From Streptomyces mesophilus (GTDB lineage: Bacteria; Actinomycetota; Actinomycetes; Streptomycetales; Streptomycetaceae), in contig NZ_JAAKZW010000072.1 of the NCBI RefSeq assembly GCF_011044995.1, positions 1 through 33,506 of the forward strand: a DNA stretch of 33,506 bases. Direction: 5' to 3'. How positions within the stretch are numbered: the stretch's first letter is position 1; every line of letters starts with the position of its first letter. The translations under genes were made by a program, and so were the position numbers. Positions 15,011-22,377 of this stretch are shown here, one piece after another. The notes under the pieces are model-generated. The model was given only the letters and a program-made list of their open reading frames with translations, did not search any database and had not been told where the DNA came from.

Positions 15011-15700
15011 TCACGCCCCGCGGTCGGCCTCGCCCACGTGTGCCCGCATGATGTGATCAGCCATCGCCGCGACCAGGTCCGGCAGAACCCTGCGGGTCTC
15101 CTTCGGCACATACGCGGCGATGTCCGAGGCGAATTCGGGTGAGGCGGCGGAGAGTTCGAGCACCTCCATGCTCTGGCCCAGCAACTCGACCAGATCCTCG
15201 TGACAGTAGAGCGGGTGCTCGCTCTCCACGACGTCCTTGATCGCTTGCTCGTACGTCTCGAAGTCACCCGTCGAGAACGGCCATATCCCGCCGTAAAGCC
15301 GTGGGTACCGCGCCTTGGCCTCCCATCGTGCGAGGGGCACTTCGGCGTAGCCGGGCGGTGGCTCTCGCTCGGCGATACGCAGCAGGCCGGCGAGGTCGCT
15401 CATGAACGCCGGCACCGAAGCCTCGCCGGCAGCGGTCAGCCAGGTCTCCTTGGTACTGGGTGAGCAGGACGCGAAGATCTCCTCGTCGTAGGTCTCGGCG
15501 AAGTAGTCGAGCTGGAAGGCCGCGTGTTGCAGGCTCCAGGCCGGGCTGCGTCTGGGGTGGGCGTAGCCCGCGAGGCGCGCATAGCGCAGCACCTGCCACT
15601 CCAGAGGGTCCGCATCCGCCGACGAACGTGCCTCCGCGGCGAGAGCGGCGAGGTGGTGGACAGGCCCGGTGCTCAAGACGAAGTGGGCGAAGATCGGCAT
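15011..15700 (-). CDS. orphan immunity-like protein, homologue of the gene at 17332
   Basis: A 229-residue soluble protein. Residues from about 100 to the end align by eye with the immunity candidate at 17332-18000. The shared pattern is a Leu-Ala-Gly-hydrophobic start, then Arg/Leu-x-x-x-E-x-Pro, a Trp-Glu anchor (RWEAKARYP versus EWEVSVRFP), a SEHP motif (VESEHPLY versus VSEHPFC), and a common tail (MADHIMRAHVG versus VNDHMWAAHSA). There is no adjacent toxin gene and no signal peptide. By comparison with polymorphic toxin loci I infer an orphan immunity protein that may protect against toxins of other strains. The N-terminal 90 residues have no visible counterpart. ATG 15700 is the start. 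Confidence 0.65.
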   Translation of the reverse strand: MPIFAHFVLSTGPVHHLAALAAEARSSADADPLEWQVLRYARLAGYAHPRRSPAWSLQHAAFQLDYFAETYDEEIFASCSPSTKETWLTAAGEASVPAFMSDLAGLLRIAEREPPPGYAEVPLARWEAKARYPRLYGGIWPFSTGDFETYEQAIKDVVESEHPLYCHEDLVELLGQSMEVLELSAASPEFASDIAAYVPKETRRVLPDLVAAMADHIMRAHVGEADRGA

Positions 15701-15712
15701 CGGTCCATCGTG

Positions 15713-16266
15713 TCAGCCGGCCCCTGACGGCCGGGCCCGGCCCTCCTCGAAGCTCCGCCGGAACAGCAACATCTGGCCCTCCTTCGTCCCCACGACTGCC
15801 GTACCTCGGTCGGTCACGCCGACCGAGACCCGAGCGAACGTGTGCCCGTTGTGCGTGGTGGAGCAGCGGGTGAACAGCCGGGTGGGCGGTGGATCGTATC
15901 CCCCGTCGCCCACACCCGGGTTGGAGGTGTCGCGCGCGGCCCAGGTGCCGTCCCACGTGTCGGTCGGCACCCTCCACAGGAGTGCGCCGTCGAACGACCA
16001 GTCCTCGCGCTCGATGACGCAGCTGGTATACGACTCCGGGCCCGGCCAGTTCTCGTCCTGATCGGTCTGCGGCGAGGACAGCACCAGTTCAAGGGCACGG
16101 TCATCCCGCCACCTCAGCCCGTCGACGCCCTGAGGAGGGGCAGCCGCGGATGGAGTCGGCCGCTTCCACCGTCACTGCTGTACGCGAGCCGGCTCTTCGC
16201 GCCGGCCACTTCCGGGAAGGGGGCGTCTTTGAGCACCGAGTGCAACGCGATACGGATCTCACTCAC
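15713..16266 (-). pseudogene. frameshifted gene of unknown function in the immunity array
   Basis: Two minus-strand frames appear to be halves of one gene. The first starts at GTG 16266, overlapping by 8 bases the stop of the immunity gene at 16259, reads VSEIRIALHSVLKDAPFPEV and ends at a stop at 16114. The second is open from about 16171, reads through QGVDGLRWRDDRALELVL near 16090-16125, and ends at the stop at 15713. A shift of -1 somewhere in 16115-16171 would join them into a protein of about 184 residues. The second half, rich in Trp, Asp and Thr (IEREDWSFDGALLWRVPTD), looks like real protein. No family recognised. A sequencing error would produce the same picture. Confidence 0.5.
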
Positions 16267-16978
16267 GCACGTCGCCGTTGCCACCATCCGCTGACGACGG
16301 CGGACCGTAGTCCGCTCGGAACCCGCCACCCCCCAGTTGCTCGGCCACCAGCGCCAGCCAGCCGCTCGGGCTGTACGGCTGGGGCGGATCCACCTCCATC
16401 CCCAGCTCCGCTACGGCGAGGGCGTAGTCGGATTCGTCGAGGTCGAGCGTGAGAAGTTCGCGCAGTTCGCCTGCCAGGCGGGCGACCACGTGCCGGTCGG
16501 TGGCGTCGGTGTAGTCGCGTACCGCCGCGTCATGGTCCGGGAACTCGTCCGGCATGTCCTGGGAGAACCAGCCGCCCAGGAACTGGCCGAGTTCGGGGAA
16601 GCGGGCGTGCCACTCCCAGTGGGTGCGGGGGACGGACGTCGGCGGGACCGAACCTGTTTCGATGCTCGCCTTGATGTGGTCGGCGATCGTGAACAGCCAG
16701 TCCTGGACGGCCGATTCGGGGAGACCCACGTCGGGGACGGGGTAGAACTCGCCGAGGCTCAGGCGCAGGCGGCCCGGCGGGTTGCGGGCGTATGCGCGGA
16801 TCTGCTGCTCCGCGGTGGCCAGGGCCCAGGGGCGGGTGTGCCAGGTGTGGCGCAGGTACGCCTGCAGGGCCTCGCTCGGCTTGTCGGGCTCGTCGTCGGC
16901 GGGCATGCCGAGGTACGCGCTGATCACCTGGTCCAACTCGCCGTAGCGGCGGTCGAATTCGAGGGGCTTCATGGGCAT
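16259..16978 (-). CDS. CdiI-like immunity protein with two repeated domains
   Basis: A 239-residue cytoplasmic protein resembling the immunity proteins annotated as contact-dependent growth inhibition immunity (CdiI_2-like). The C-terminal half has the pattern HARFPELGQFLGGWFSQD, then an acidic stretch, a helix RLAGELRELL, and a tail VAELGMEVDPP. The N-terminal half repeats the scheme (RRYGELDQVISAYLG, then EALQAYLRHT, LSLGEFYPVPD), so the protein looks like an internal duplication. It starts 15 bases after the RNase-like fragment at 16994-17299, the position expected for an immunity gene relative to its toxin. ATG 16978 (or 16972). The stop overlaps the next gene's GTG. Confidence 0.75.
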   Translation of the reverse strand: MPMKPLEFDRRYGELDQVISAYLGMPADDEPDKPSEALQAYLRHTWHTRPWALATAEQQIRAYARNPPGRLRLSLGEFYPVPDVGLPESAVQDWLFTIADHIKASIETGSVPPTSVPRTHWEWHARFPELGQFLGGWFSQDMPDEFPDHDAAVRDYTDATDRHVVARLAGELRELLTLDLDESDYALAVAELGMEVDPPQPYSPSGWLALVAEQLGGGGFRADYGPPSSADGGNGDVRE

Positions 16979-16993
16979 GGGTCGCTCAGGCCT

Positions 16994-17299
16994 CTACAGG
17001 TAGATCGGGACGGTGGTGGCCACGACGAAGCCGTGCGGGCTGCTCGGCTCGCGCCTCAGCACGACACGGGCGGCGCGGACGTCCACGGGGTCGCGGCCGA
17101 CCAGCATCATCGCCTGGAGCAGGACGCGGCCCACCGGCTCGTCACGGGAGGGCCACGCTGCCTCGATGGTGAGGCGGGGGCGGGTGCCCTGGGCGAGCCA
17201 GCGGTGGATTCGCTGTTCGTTACGGGTGACCACTTGCTGGGTGGCCCAGTGGGCGGTTTCACGGTCGGGGTAGGTGGCGGAACGATTCAGTGCAGGCAT
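16994..17299 (-). pseudogene. truncated RNase A-like toxin domain fragment (orphan toxin tip)
   Basis: A 101-residue frame aligning by eye with the C-terminal part of the toxin at 18036-19766: SATYPDRETAHWATQ matches SASAYKDLPAAQRLTQ, RIHRWLA matches RIEKWIE, and RAARVVLRREPSSPHGFVVATTVP matches RSTQVALQYRKGLDPPFVVITSYP. It lacks the region carrying the catalytic His and Arg (KHIG...QRL in the full toxin), and Tyr of the terminal Thr-x-Tyr is replaced by Val. In CdiA-type RNase A-like toxins all four residues are important, so this piece is probably inactive. ATG 17299 has GGAGAG 8-9 bases upstream, so it may still be translated. It is followed by its own immunity gene. Typical of a displaced toxin tip left in the array. 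Confidence 0.65.
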
Positions 17300-17331
17300 T
17301 CTCTCAACTCTCCCCGGAATTGGCGCGAAAC

Positions 17332-18000
17332 TCATGAGGCGGAATGCGCAGCCCACATATGATCATTTACTGCTCGGCACAGCTCCCGAAGCACCTCATG
17401 TGTTACCCACGGAAGCGCTCGGCCGATATTGGCAGCGATAGCCTGAGGGCCAGGGAAGAGCACCAGGAGCAACTGGGCCTCGCCTGCAATCCCATGAAGT
17501 TCATCGTCACAGAAGGGATGCTCCGAAACGATGAAGGCCTGGATCGAATCGGAGAGCGATTCATATTCGCCGTCATAGATCCAGTTGGGACCGAAGCCAG
17601 AAAGCGCCGGAAAGCGCACCGATACTTCCCATTCGGCCATGGGGAGTTCTTCGAAGGAAGCGTCCGGCTCGTGCTCGAGCAGCCGGATCACACCGGCCAG
17701 GGTATGCAGGTATTCGGCTCCCGAGGTTTCCCCTCGCGCCTTGTCCAGACGTTCGCCGAACGTGCGGGGAACGGTGACGTCCGCCGCCTCCGTGAGGTCC
17801 GCCGTCTGATCGAGAAGCGCCGCGATGACTGGCACGGGGCACAGCCAACGCGAGGAACCGGTGGCGCGTGACGTACGGATCACACGCTTGAGCTCGGCGT
17901 CCAGGTCGAGCGAGCCACCGGACTCCTGCACCCGGAGGGCGGTCTCGAGGACACGTCTGGCAGGACCTTCGTTGAAGAGACTGCCGGTGTGCGAGATCAC
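17332..18000 (-). CDS. probable immunity protein of the RNase A-like toxin
   Basis: A 222-residue cytoplasmic protein directly downstream of the toxin gene (35-base gap, same strand), the classical place for immunity. No signal peptide or membrane segment. The C-terminal 130 residues are homologous to the orphan gene at 15011-15700 and share the Trp-x-x-x-x-Arg-Phe-Pro pattern with the CdiI-like protein at 16259. It would bind and block the toxin C-terminal domain in producing cells. The start is GTG 18000; a GGAG lies about 10 bases upstream. Its DNA is clearly less GC-rich than flanking genes (17521-17580 has 30 G/C of 60), which suggests acquisition together with the toxin tip. Confidence 0.72.
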   Translation of the reverse strand: MISHTGSLFNEGPARRVLETALRVQESGGSLDLDAELKRVIRTSRATGSSRWLCPVPVIAALLDQTADLTEAADVTVPRTFGERLDKARGETSGAEYLHTLAGVIRLLEHEPDASFEELPMAEWEVSVRFPALSGFGPNWIYDGEYESLSDSIQAFIVSEHPFCDDELHGIAGEAQLLLVLFPGPQAIAANIGRALPWVTHEVLRELCRAVNDHMWAAHSAS

Positions 18001-18035
18001 GTCGCGTTCAGCTCCATCGAAATGCTTGGAGGGGC

Positions 18036-19766
18036 TCAGGGGGACACGGGATACGAGGTGATCACCACGAAGGGCGGGTCCAGGCCCTTCCGGTATTGCA
18101 GGGCAACCTGCGTGGAACGCACGTCACTCGCGGTCGCCCCCATGCCGTGGGCATCATAGTCGGCTCGCTCGACGGTACGACCGGTGACATCACCGTGGGT
18201 GAGAGTCAACGGCGGCGAAATCTTTGATGAGTTGGGATCGAAGTTAGGATTGTTCCGTTCCCGTTGCTCCACGCGCTCAATCCATTTCTCGATGCGATCG
18301 GCGTTGTCGATGTCATCGAGTGTCGCTTGCGTCAAACGCTGAGCCGCGGGGAGATCTTTGTAGGCCGAAGCGGAGGGCGCATTCCCTTGGTCGCGCAGCC
18401 TCTGCGTAAGCTGGTCATCGGACAGGCCAATATGCTTGTCCACTCCGTGACTGTTCCCGATGCCTTCCTGGCTGGCGAGATCAAGCGGATAGAAGTGATC
18501 CTTGGGGTCCTCACCCGGCACCATGTACTGATGCTCGGGTTTGAATTCATTCAGCGCCCGCGCACCGAATGCCTCGGCACGCGCCTCTTCAGCGCGAAAT
18601 GTCGGCGCACTCCGATGCGCCTCGTCCAGCGGCCCCATCAGCGCGTCCATCCGCGGCACCAACGCGTTGACCCGGATGTTGTATGCGGTGACGATCGCGT
18701 TCAGCCTGGCGGTGTCCAAGTTCAGCACGATGCCCGCACCGAGTTGGCCCGCGCCCTTGGCGACACCTTTGACCACGCCCTTGATGAGTCCCTTGACGTC
18801 GTCCATGCCGACGCCGTCCTTGAGATTCACCTCGACCTTGGGAATCGCGTCGCGAATGGCCTCCTCATAGACCTCCCACACCTCTCGGTTGATGTAGACG
18901 GCCGCTTCGGCGAACTCGTACAGGAGGTCGCTGACCTTCTGCGCCGTATCGAAGAGCACCGTCATCACGGGGTGGGTCGCGGTCTGCGAGGAGGCCGAGT
19001 CGTGCTTCCACTCGTAGCCCGCGGTGCTCTTGCCCCACGCCGTCGTGCCCCACAGCGAGCTGCAGAACTGTCGCATGGCGTCGTGCCATTCACTGTTGCT
19101 CTGCTGGGTGATGCTGCTGACGTTGCCGGTGAGTGCGCTCTCGGACATCGAGAGCGTCATCGTCATCGCCATCCACGCCTTGGACAGCGAGTTGAGGTAA
19201 TGCTGCTGCGGATACGGATAGACCTCCGCCACCTTCCCCATACGGAAGGCGTGTTTGACGATCGGTCGGAGCACCTCGCGGACCGGCTCCGGCACCCATT
19301 CGAGCAGGGTGCGGATGACGTCGTCACCCCCGTCGTCGTCGCCCCATTTGAGGTTCGGCACGGAACCGTAGTTCGGCACGTTCTCGATGACCTGCGGCAA
19401 CGGCTGCGTCACCGCTTTCGTCTTGCCTGAAGGGTCGTTGGCGGCTTCGGCTTTGGCGTAGTTGTTCGCCGTGGCGGTGAAGCCGACGGCGGCTCCACCG
19501 ATGCTGACGACACTCCTCGCCCAGACCTCCAGGAACCGGTTGCCCACCTTGACGTAGGAAGTGGCGAACGCCTGGGGAGCCGTGCCGTAACCGCCGGCGT
19601 CCGGGTACTCCTTCAGCTTCTCGAGCAGATCCTTGGCGCCCTTGTCCATGGGCGTCTGCTGCAGCGCGACACCGCCGGAGACGCGAAACAGGTCCGACGG
19701 TTTGACGTCGATCGTGCCGTTCTGGCCGGGGCCCTGCGGGCCGCTCGGGTTGCCAGGCCCCGCCAT
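18036..19766 (-). CDS. polymorphic toxin with WXG-operon context and C-terminal RNase A-like domain
   Basis: A 576-residue protein. The N-terminal part, about 20-310, is helical with Trp and Ala-rich segments and no signal peptide, as in type VII effectors; a Gly/Lys/Val segment lies at 325-345. The C-terminal domain, about 430-576, resembles the bacterial CdiA-CT RNase A-like family: KHIG with His445, QRLRD with Arg456 or Arg458, and a terminal ITSYP with Thr570 and Tyr572, matching the His/Arg/Thr/Tyr set known from the Yersinia toxin. It should cleave RNA in target cells and be neutralised by the gene at 17332. Its ATG (19766) overlaps the stop of the WXG100 gene (TGATG), so the two are translationally coupled. 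Secretion by a type VII system encoded elsewhere is inference. Confidence 0.78.
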   Translation of the reverse strand: MAGPGNPSGPQGPGQNGTIDVKPSDLFRVSGGVALQQTPMDKGAKDLLEKLKEYPDAGGYGTAPQAFATSYVKVGNRFLEVWARSVVSIGGAAVGFTATANNYAKAEAANDPSGKTKAVTQPLPQVIENVPNYGSVPNLKWGDDDGGDDVIRTLLEWVPEPVREVLRPIVKHAFRMGKVAEVYPYPQQHYLNSLSKAWMAMTMTLSMSESALTGNVSSITQQSNSEWHDAMRQFCSSLWGTTAWGKSTAGYEWKHDSASSQTATHPVMTVLFDTAQKVSDLLYEFAEAAVYINREVWEVYEEAIRDAIPKVEVNLKDGVGMDDVKGLIKGVVKGVAKGAGQLGAGIVLNLDTARLNAIVTAYNIRVNALVPRMDALMGPLDEAHRSAPTFRAEEARAEAFGARALNEFKPEHQYMVPGEDPKDHFYPLDLASQEGIGNSHGVDKHIGLSDDQLTQRLRDQGNAPSASAYKDLPAAQRLTQATLDDIDNADRIEKWIERVEQRERNNPNFDPNSSKISPPLTLTHGDVTGRTVERADYDAHGMGATASDVRSTQVALQYRKGLDPPFVVITSYPVSP

Positions 19767-20068
19767 CAGCCCGCGCCCCAGCCCCGGAGCACCGCTTGAT
19801 GCGCCGCGGCGTAGTTGATGTGCCCCTTGGTCACGACCTCATGGAGCCACTTCTGGGCCGCACGCAGATCCGATGCCGACCGCTCCCATTTGTCGAGCTC
19901 GTCGATGAAGACCTCGCGCGCCTCGCCCTCCCAGGTCAGCACCACCTTCTCGGCGCGGCCGTGCAGCAGGTCGAGTTGCTCGTTGAGCTTTTTGAGGATG
20001 TCCTCAAGGTCGCCCGAAAGGCGTTGCAGCGTCGCGAAGTCGACTGTTATGTGCTCGTCGTCCGTCAT
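19766..20068 (-). CDS. WXG100 family protein (ESAT-6-like)
   Basis: A 100-residue helical hairpin protein with the defining motif W-E-G (VLTWEGEAREVF, residues 44-55). Helix one (about 10-40) and helix two (about 50-85) fit the fold. WXG100 proteins are secreted by, or act as secretion partners for, type VII substrates. Here the gene overlaps the start of the toxin gene by one base, indicating co-translation and probably complex formation. The start ATG 20068 has GGGGAG only two bases upstream, a rather tight spacing. The canonical C-terminal YxxxD/E export signal is not obvious (YAAAH is present). Confidence 0.85.
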   Translation of the reverse strand: MTDDEHITVDFATLQRLSGDLEDILKKLNEQLDLLHGRAEKVVLTWEGEAREVFIDELDKWERSASDLRAAQKWLHEVVTKGHINYAAAHQAVLRGWGAG

Positions 20069-20092
20069 GTCTCCCCGTTTCCCCCGCAGCGC

Positions 20093-20497
20093 CTAGAGAT
20101 CCGACAGCCGGCTTTGCGGAGCGGCCGGCGGCTGAGTGTTGGGCGTCGACAGCTCGGCCGCCTCCGCCTTCACATCCGTCTCGGTCTGGATCTGGCGCAG
20201 GCGCTCCATGATGTCCAGGTCCCGTTCCGAGAACCCGTCGCGGCTCAGCCGTACGGCCTGCTCAAGTCGCTGGATGACCATCCGGATCCGTACGGCGTCC
20301 TCGGCCGCGCCTTTGTGCAGGTCCCGGTACGCCTTGGCCGCCGGCCCCCGCCAACCCGCCTCGATGCTGTCGACGATCGCATCCATCCGCTTGACCTGCT
20401 TGTCCAGGTACGTCTGCATGTCGTCGAGATCGTCGGCGAGCTTCGTCAGCCGGTCGCCGGATGCGCGCAGCCGGGGCTGTCCGCCTTCGCCGCTCAT
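20093..20497 (-). CDS. WXG100-like protein with C-terminal extension
   Basis: A 134-residue protein, first gene of the leftward toxin cluster. The motif W-R-G is found in EAGWRGPAAKAYRDL (residues 47-61) between two long helices (about 12-45 and 52-88). Then comes a charged helix (DLDIMERLRQIQ) and a Pro/Ala/Ser-rich tail of about 20 residues. It probably pairs with the second WXG100 protein and/or the toxin N-terminus. The gap to the next gene is 24 bases. ATG 20497 is preceded by a GGGGGA. No clear promoter was identified upstream. Confidence 0.82.
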   Translation of the reverse strand: MSGEGGQPRLRASGDRLTKLADDLDDMQTYLDKQVKRMDAIVDSIEAGWRGPAAKAYRDLHKGAAEDAVRIRMVIQRLEQAVRLSRDGFSERDLDIMERLRQIQTETDVKAEAAELSTPNTQPPAAPQSRLSDL

Positions 20498-20692
20498 CGC
20501 GTCCCCCGTGGTCGTCCGCCGTCAATACCGGGCCCCCGTAGGCCACTTCAGTCACAGTAGCAACAGCGGCTGACAAGACGATCGGGCGATCGGAACGATG
20601 CCCGCTGTGTGTTCGATCACTGCCGCACACGCCGCCCCGGCCACCCGGTAGCGTCGAGGGCCGATCACACCCCCGACCCAGCAGCGGATGTC

Positions 20693-21325
20693 ATGCCTCT
20701 CCCTCCCCCTCCCCCGCCTGGCCACATAGCCACCTGGCCCGACCGCGGCTCGCTGCTCGCCGACCGCTCACGTGCACTGCAGTCGCTGAGGGGCGGTGGA
20801 CTTGGGCTCGGGCGGCTGGTGCTGTTGTGGCTCACGGGGCTGCTCGCGTTGTTCGGCTGGGTGATGTTGTGCATGCCGCTGCTGTGGCTGGGGTCGGGGG
20901 ACGTGATGGGGTTCGTCCTCGGGCCGGTGTGCGCGCTGCTCGGGCTCGCCGCCCTCGTACCCGCGGTGATCATCGTGGTGCGTGGGGCGCGCAGCGACCG
21001 TCGCGTTCGCGAACTGACCGAGGCGTGGATCGAGTTGGACGAGGAGCGGCAGTCCGTGCGGGCGCTGCGCGCGCCCGGGCTCAGTCTTGCCTGGCTGCTG
21101 TTGTCGTTGGTGCCGTGCGTCGGCGGGCTGTGGATCTCGTTCGGCGGCACGCATGCGGCGAACGACCGCTACGAAGCGGTGCTCGCGCTGGGCGCCGGGA
21201 CCCTGCTGTGGGTCACCGGGCTGCTCGGGATCGCCAAGGCCAACGGTCATCGTCAGTGGGTTCTCCGGACCCTGGAGAGCTCAACGCCCCTGGGGAACTC
21301 ACGTACGAACTCGCCCGTTGACTGA
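20693..21325 (+). CDS. membrane protein of unknown function
   Basis: A 210-residue protein with a Pro-rich N-terminus (MPLPPPPPPGH) and about four hydrophobic segments, near 41-63, 70-92, 129-151 and 162-180, with a charged cytoplasmic helix (RSDRRVRELTEAWIELDEER) in the middle. It is transcribed divergently from the WXG/toxin cluster. A longer frame exists to 20609, but ATG 20693 gives a natural N-terminus. I do not recognise a family. Proximity to the WXG genes could mean a role in the same system, but nothing in the sequence shows that. Confidence 0.65.
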   Translation: MPLPPPPPPGHIATWPDRGSLLADRSRALQSLRGGGLGLGRLVLLWLTGLLALFGWVMLCMPLLWLGSGDVMGFVLGPVCALLGLAALVPAVIIVVRGARSDRRVRELTEAWIELDEERQSVRALRAPGLSLAWLLLSLVPCVGGLWISFGGTHAANDRYEAVLALGAGTLLWVTGLLGIAKANGHRQWVLRTLESSTPLGNSRTNSPVD

Positions 21326-21360
21326 ACAACCGGAAAACGGACTACAGACGGGGGACCCAC

Positions 21361-21726
21361 GTGGCACTGTTCGGCAACGCCCACACCATCGACCCGGGCA
21401 AGGCAGCCCAGGACTATGCCCGGCTGCTCGGGCAGGGTGAACAGATCTACGGGGCCTATCAGTTGATACGGGACGCCATCCTGCTCACGGACCGGCGCAT
21501 GATCCTGATCGACAAGCAGGGGCTCACCGGCAAGAAGGTCGAGTACCACTCGCTGCCGTATCGCAGCATCACGCACTTCGCCGTGGAGACGGCGGGGCAC
21601 TTCGACCTGGACGCCGAGCTGAAGATCTGGGTCTCGGGCAGTGCGACGCCGATCGAGAAGACCTTCACCAAGGGGGTCAACATCTACGAGGTGCAGGCGA
21701 TTCTGACGCAGTTCGTGGCGCGGTAG
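21361..21726 (+). CDS. bacterial PH-domain protein
   Basis: A 121-residue soluble protein that resembles the small bacterial pleckstrin-homology domain family (formerly DUF1696, YvbH/YjqA-like). Recognisable elements are the strands AYQLIRDAILLTDRRMILIDKQGLTGKKVEYHSLPYRSITHF and the final helix NIYEVQAILTQF, with LDAELKIWVSG between. No signal peptide. The function of this family is unknown. GTG 21361 is preceded by GGGGGA at 6-base spacing. Its 3' end overlaps the converging gene at 21677 by 50 bases. Confidence 0.82.
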   Translation: MALFGNAHTIDPGKAAQDYARLLGQGEQIYGAYQLIRDAILLTDRRMILIDKQGLTGKKVEYHSLPYRSITHFAVETAGHFDLDAELKIWVSGSATPIEKTFTKGVNIYEVQAILTQFVAR

Positions 21727-22084
21727 GGCGCCCGCCTCGTAGGCGGGCCCGCAGCCGGCCGGCGCTGAGGACGAGGTACGCGACCATCACCACTCCGAGG
21801 ACGAGGTTCAGCCAGTCGTAGGTCCCGTCCGCGAGAAGCGCGGCCCAGGCCGCGAACCCGGCGACCGATCCGGCCACCACAAGCAGCACCGACCCGGTGA
21901 CGTGCAGCGCTCGCGCGGCCCTGGGCCGTCGGCCCCTGAGCAGTTCGGCACCCGCTTCAAGAGCGATCACTGCGGGGAGCGCCTGGTACGGCTCCGGGCG
22001 CCCCACCATGATCACGTCCACAAAGCCGATCAGAACCCCGATCGAGCCAACGGCCAAGGCCCCCTGGGCCATACGACGGTTCAT
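21677..22084 (-). CDS. small membrane protein, function unknown
   Basis: A 135-residue protein with four hydrophobic segments (about 8-24, 31-50, 60-82 and 92-110), then an Arg/Pro/Ala-rich cytoplasmic tail. ATG 22084 with GAGGA upstream is preferred over the longer frame from 22180. The tail is encoded in the 50 bases that also encode the C-terminus of the PH-domain protein on the other strand. The tail is poorly defined, so the gene may have been extended by loss of an earlier stop codon. Confidence 0.65.
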   Translation of the reverse strand: MNRRMAQGALAVGSIGVLIGFVDVIMVGRPEPYQALPAVIALEAGAELLRGRRPRAARALHVTGSVLLVVAGSVAGFAAWAALLADGTYDWLNLVLGVVMVAYLVLSAGRLRARLRGGRPTAPRTASESPAPRRC

Positions 22085-22377
22085 GAGTCCTCGTGTCGGC
22101 GACGGCCTGCTCTTTGCTGCGCCGGAACTCAGGCGTCGGTACGCGGCGTCGTCCGAGCGTACGCGACGAAGACAGCTCAACGAGGCAGCCCCGGCTCGGC
22201 GGTGAGTACCACCGAAGGTCGAGCGCGACCCTGCAAGTTTTCAGGTGCTGCTTCAGAGCACAACCTGGCAGTGTGGCCGTTCCGGCCGGTGCCGCGCGGT
22301 GATCGAGCGGTTGCGTGGTGCGCGTGGAGCCGACCGGTGCGGGCCAGTCGGGGCCCGGCCAACGGAGGGGGAGTCGG

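Noticed and set aside
18264..19430. A 388-codon plus-strand frame opposite the toxin gene
   Set aside because: His/Arg/Leu/Asp-rich shadow without recognisable motifs. The toxin reading on the minus strand has an operon overlap and domain matches.
20540..20590. Possible promoter for the WXG/toxin cluster (TTGTCA and TACTGT on the minus strand)
   Set aside because: The hexamers are only 11 bases apart, too close for a sigma-70 promoter, and no alternative pair was convincing.
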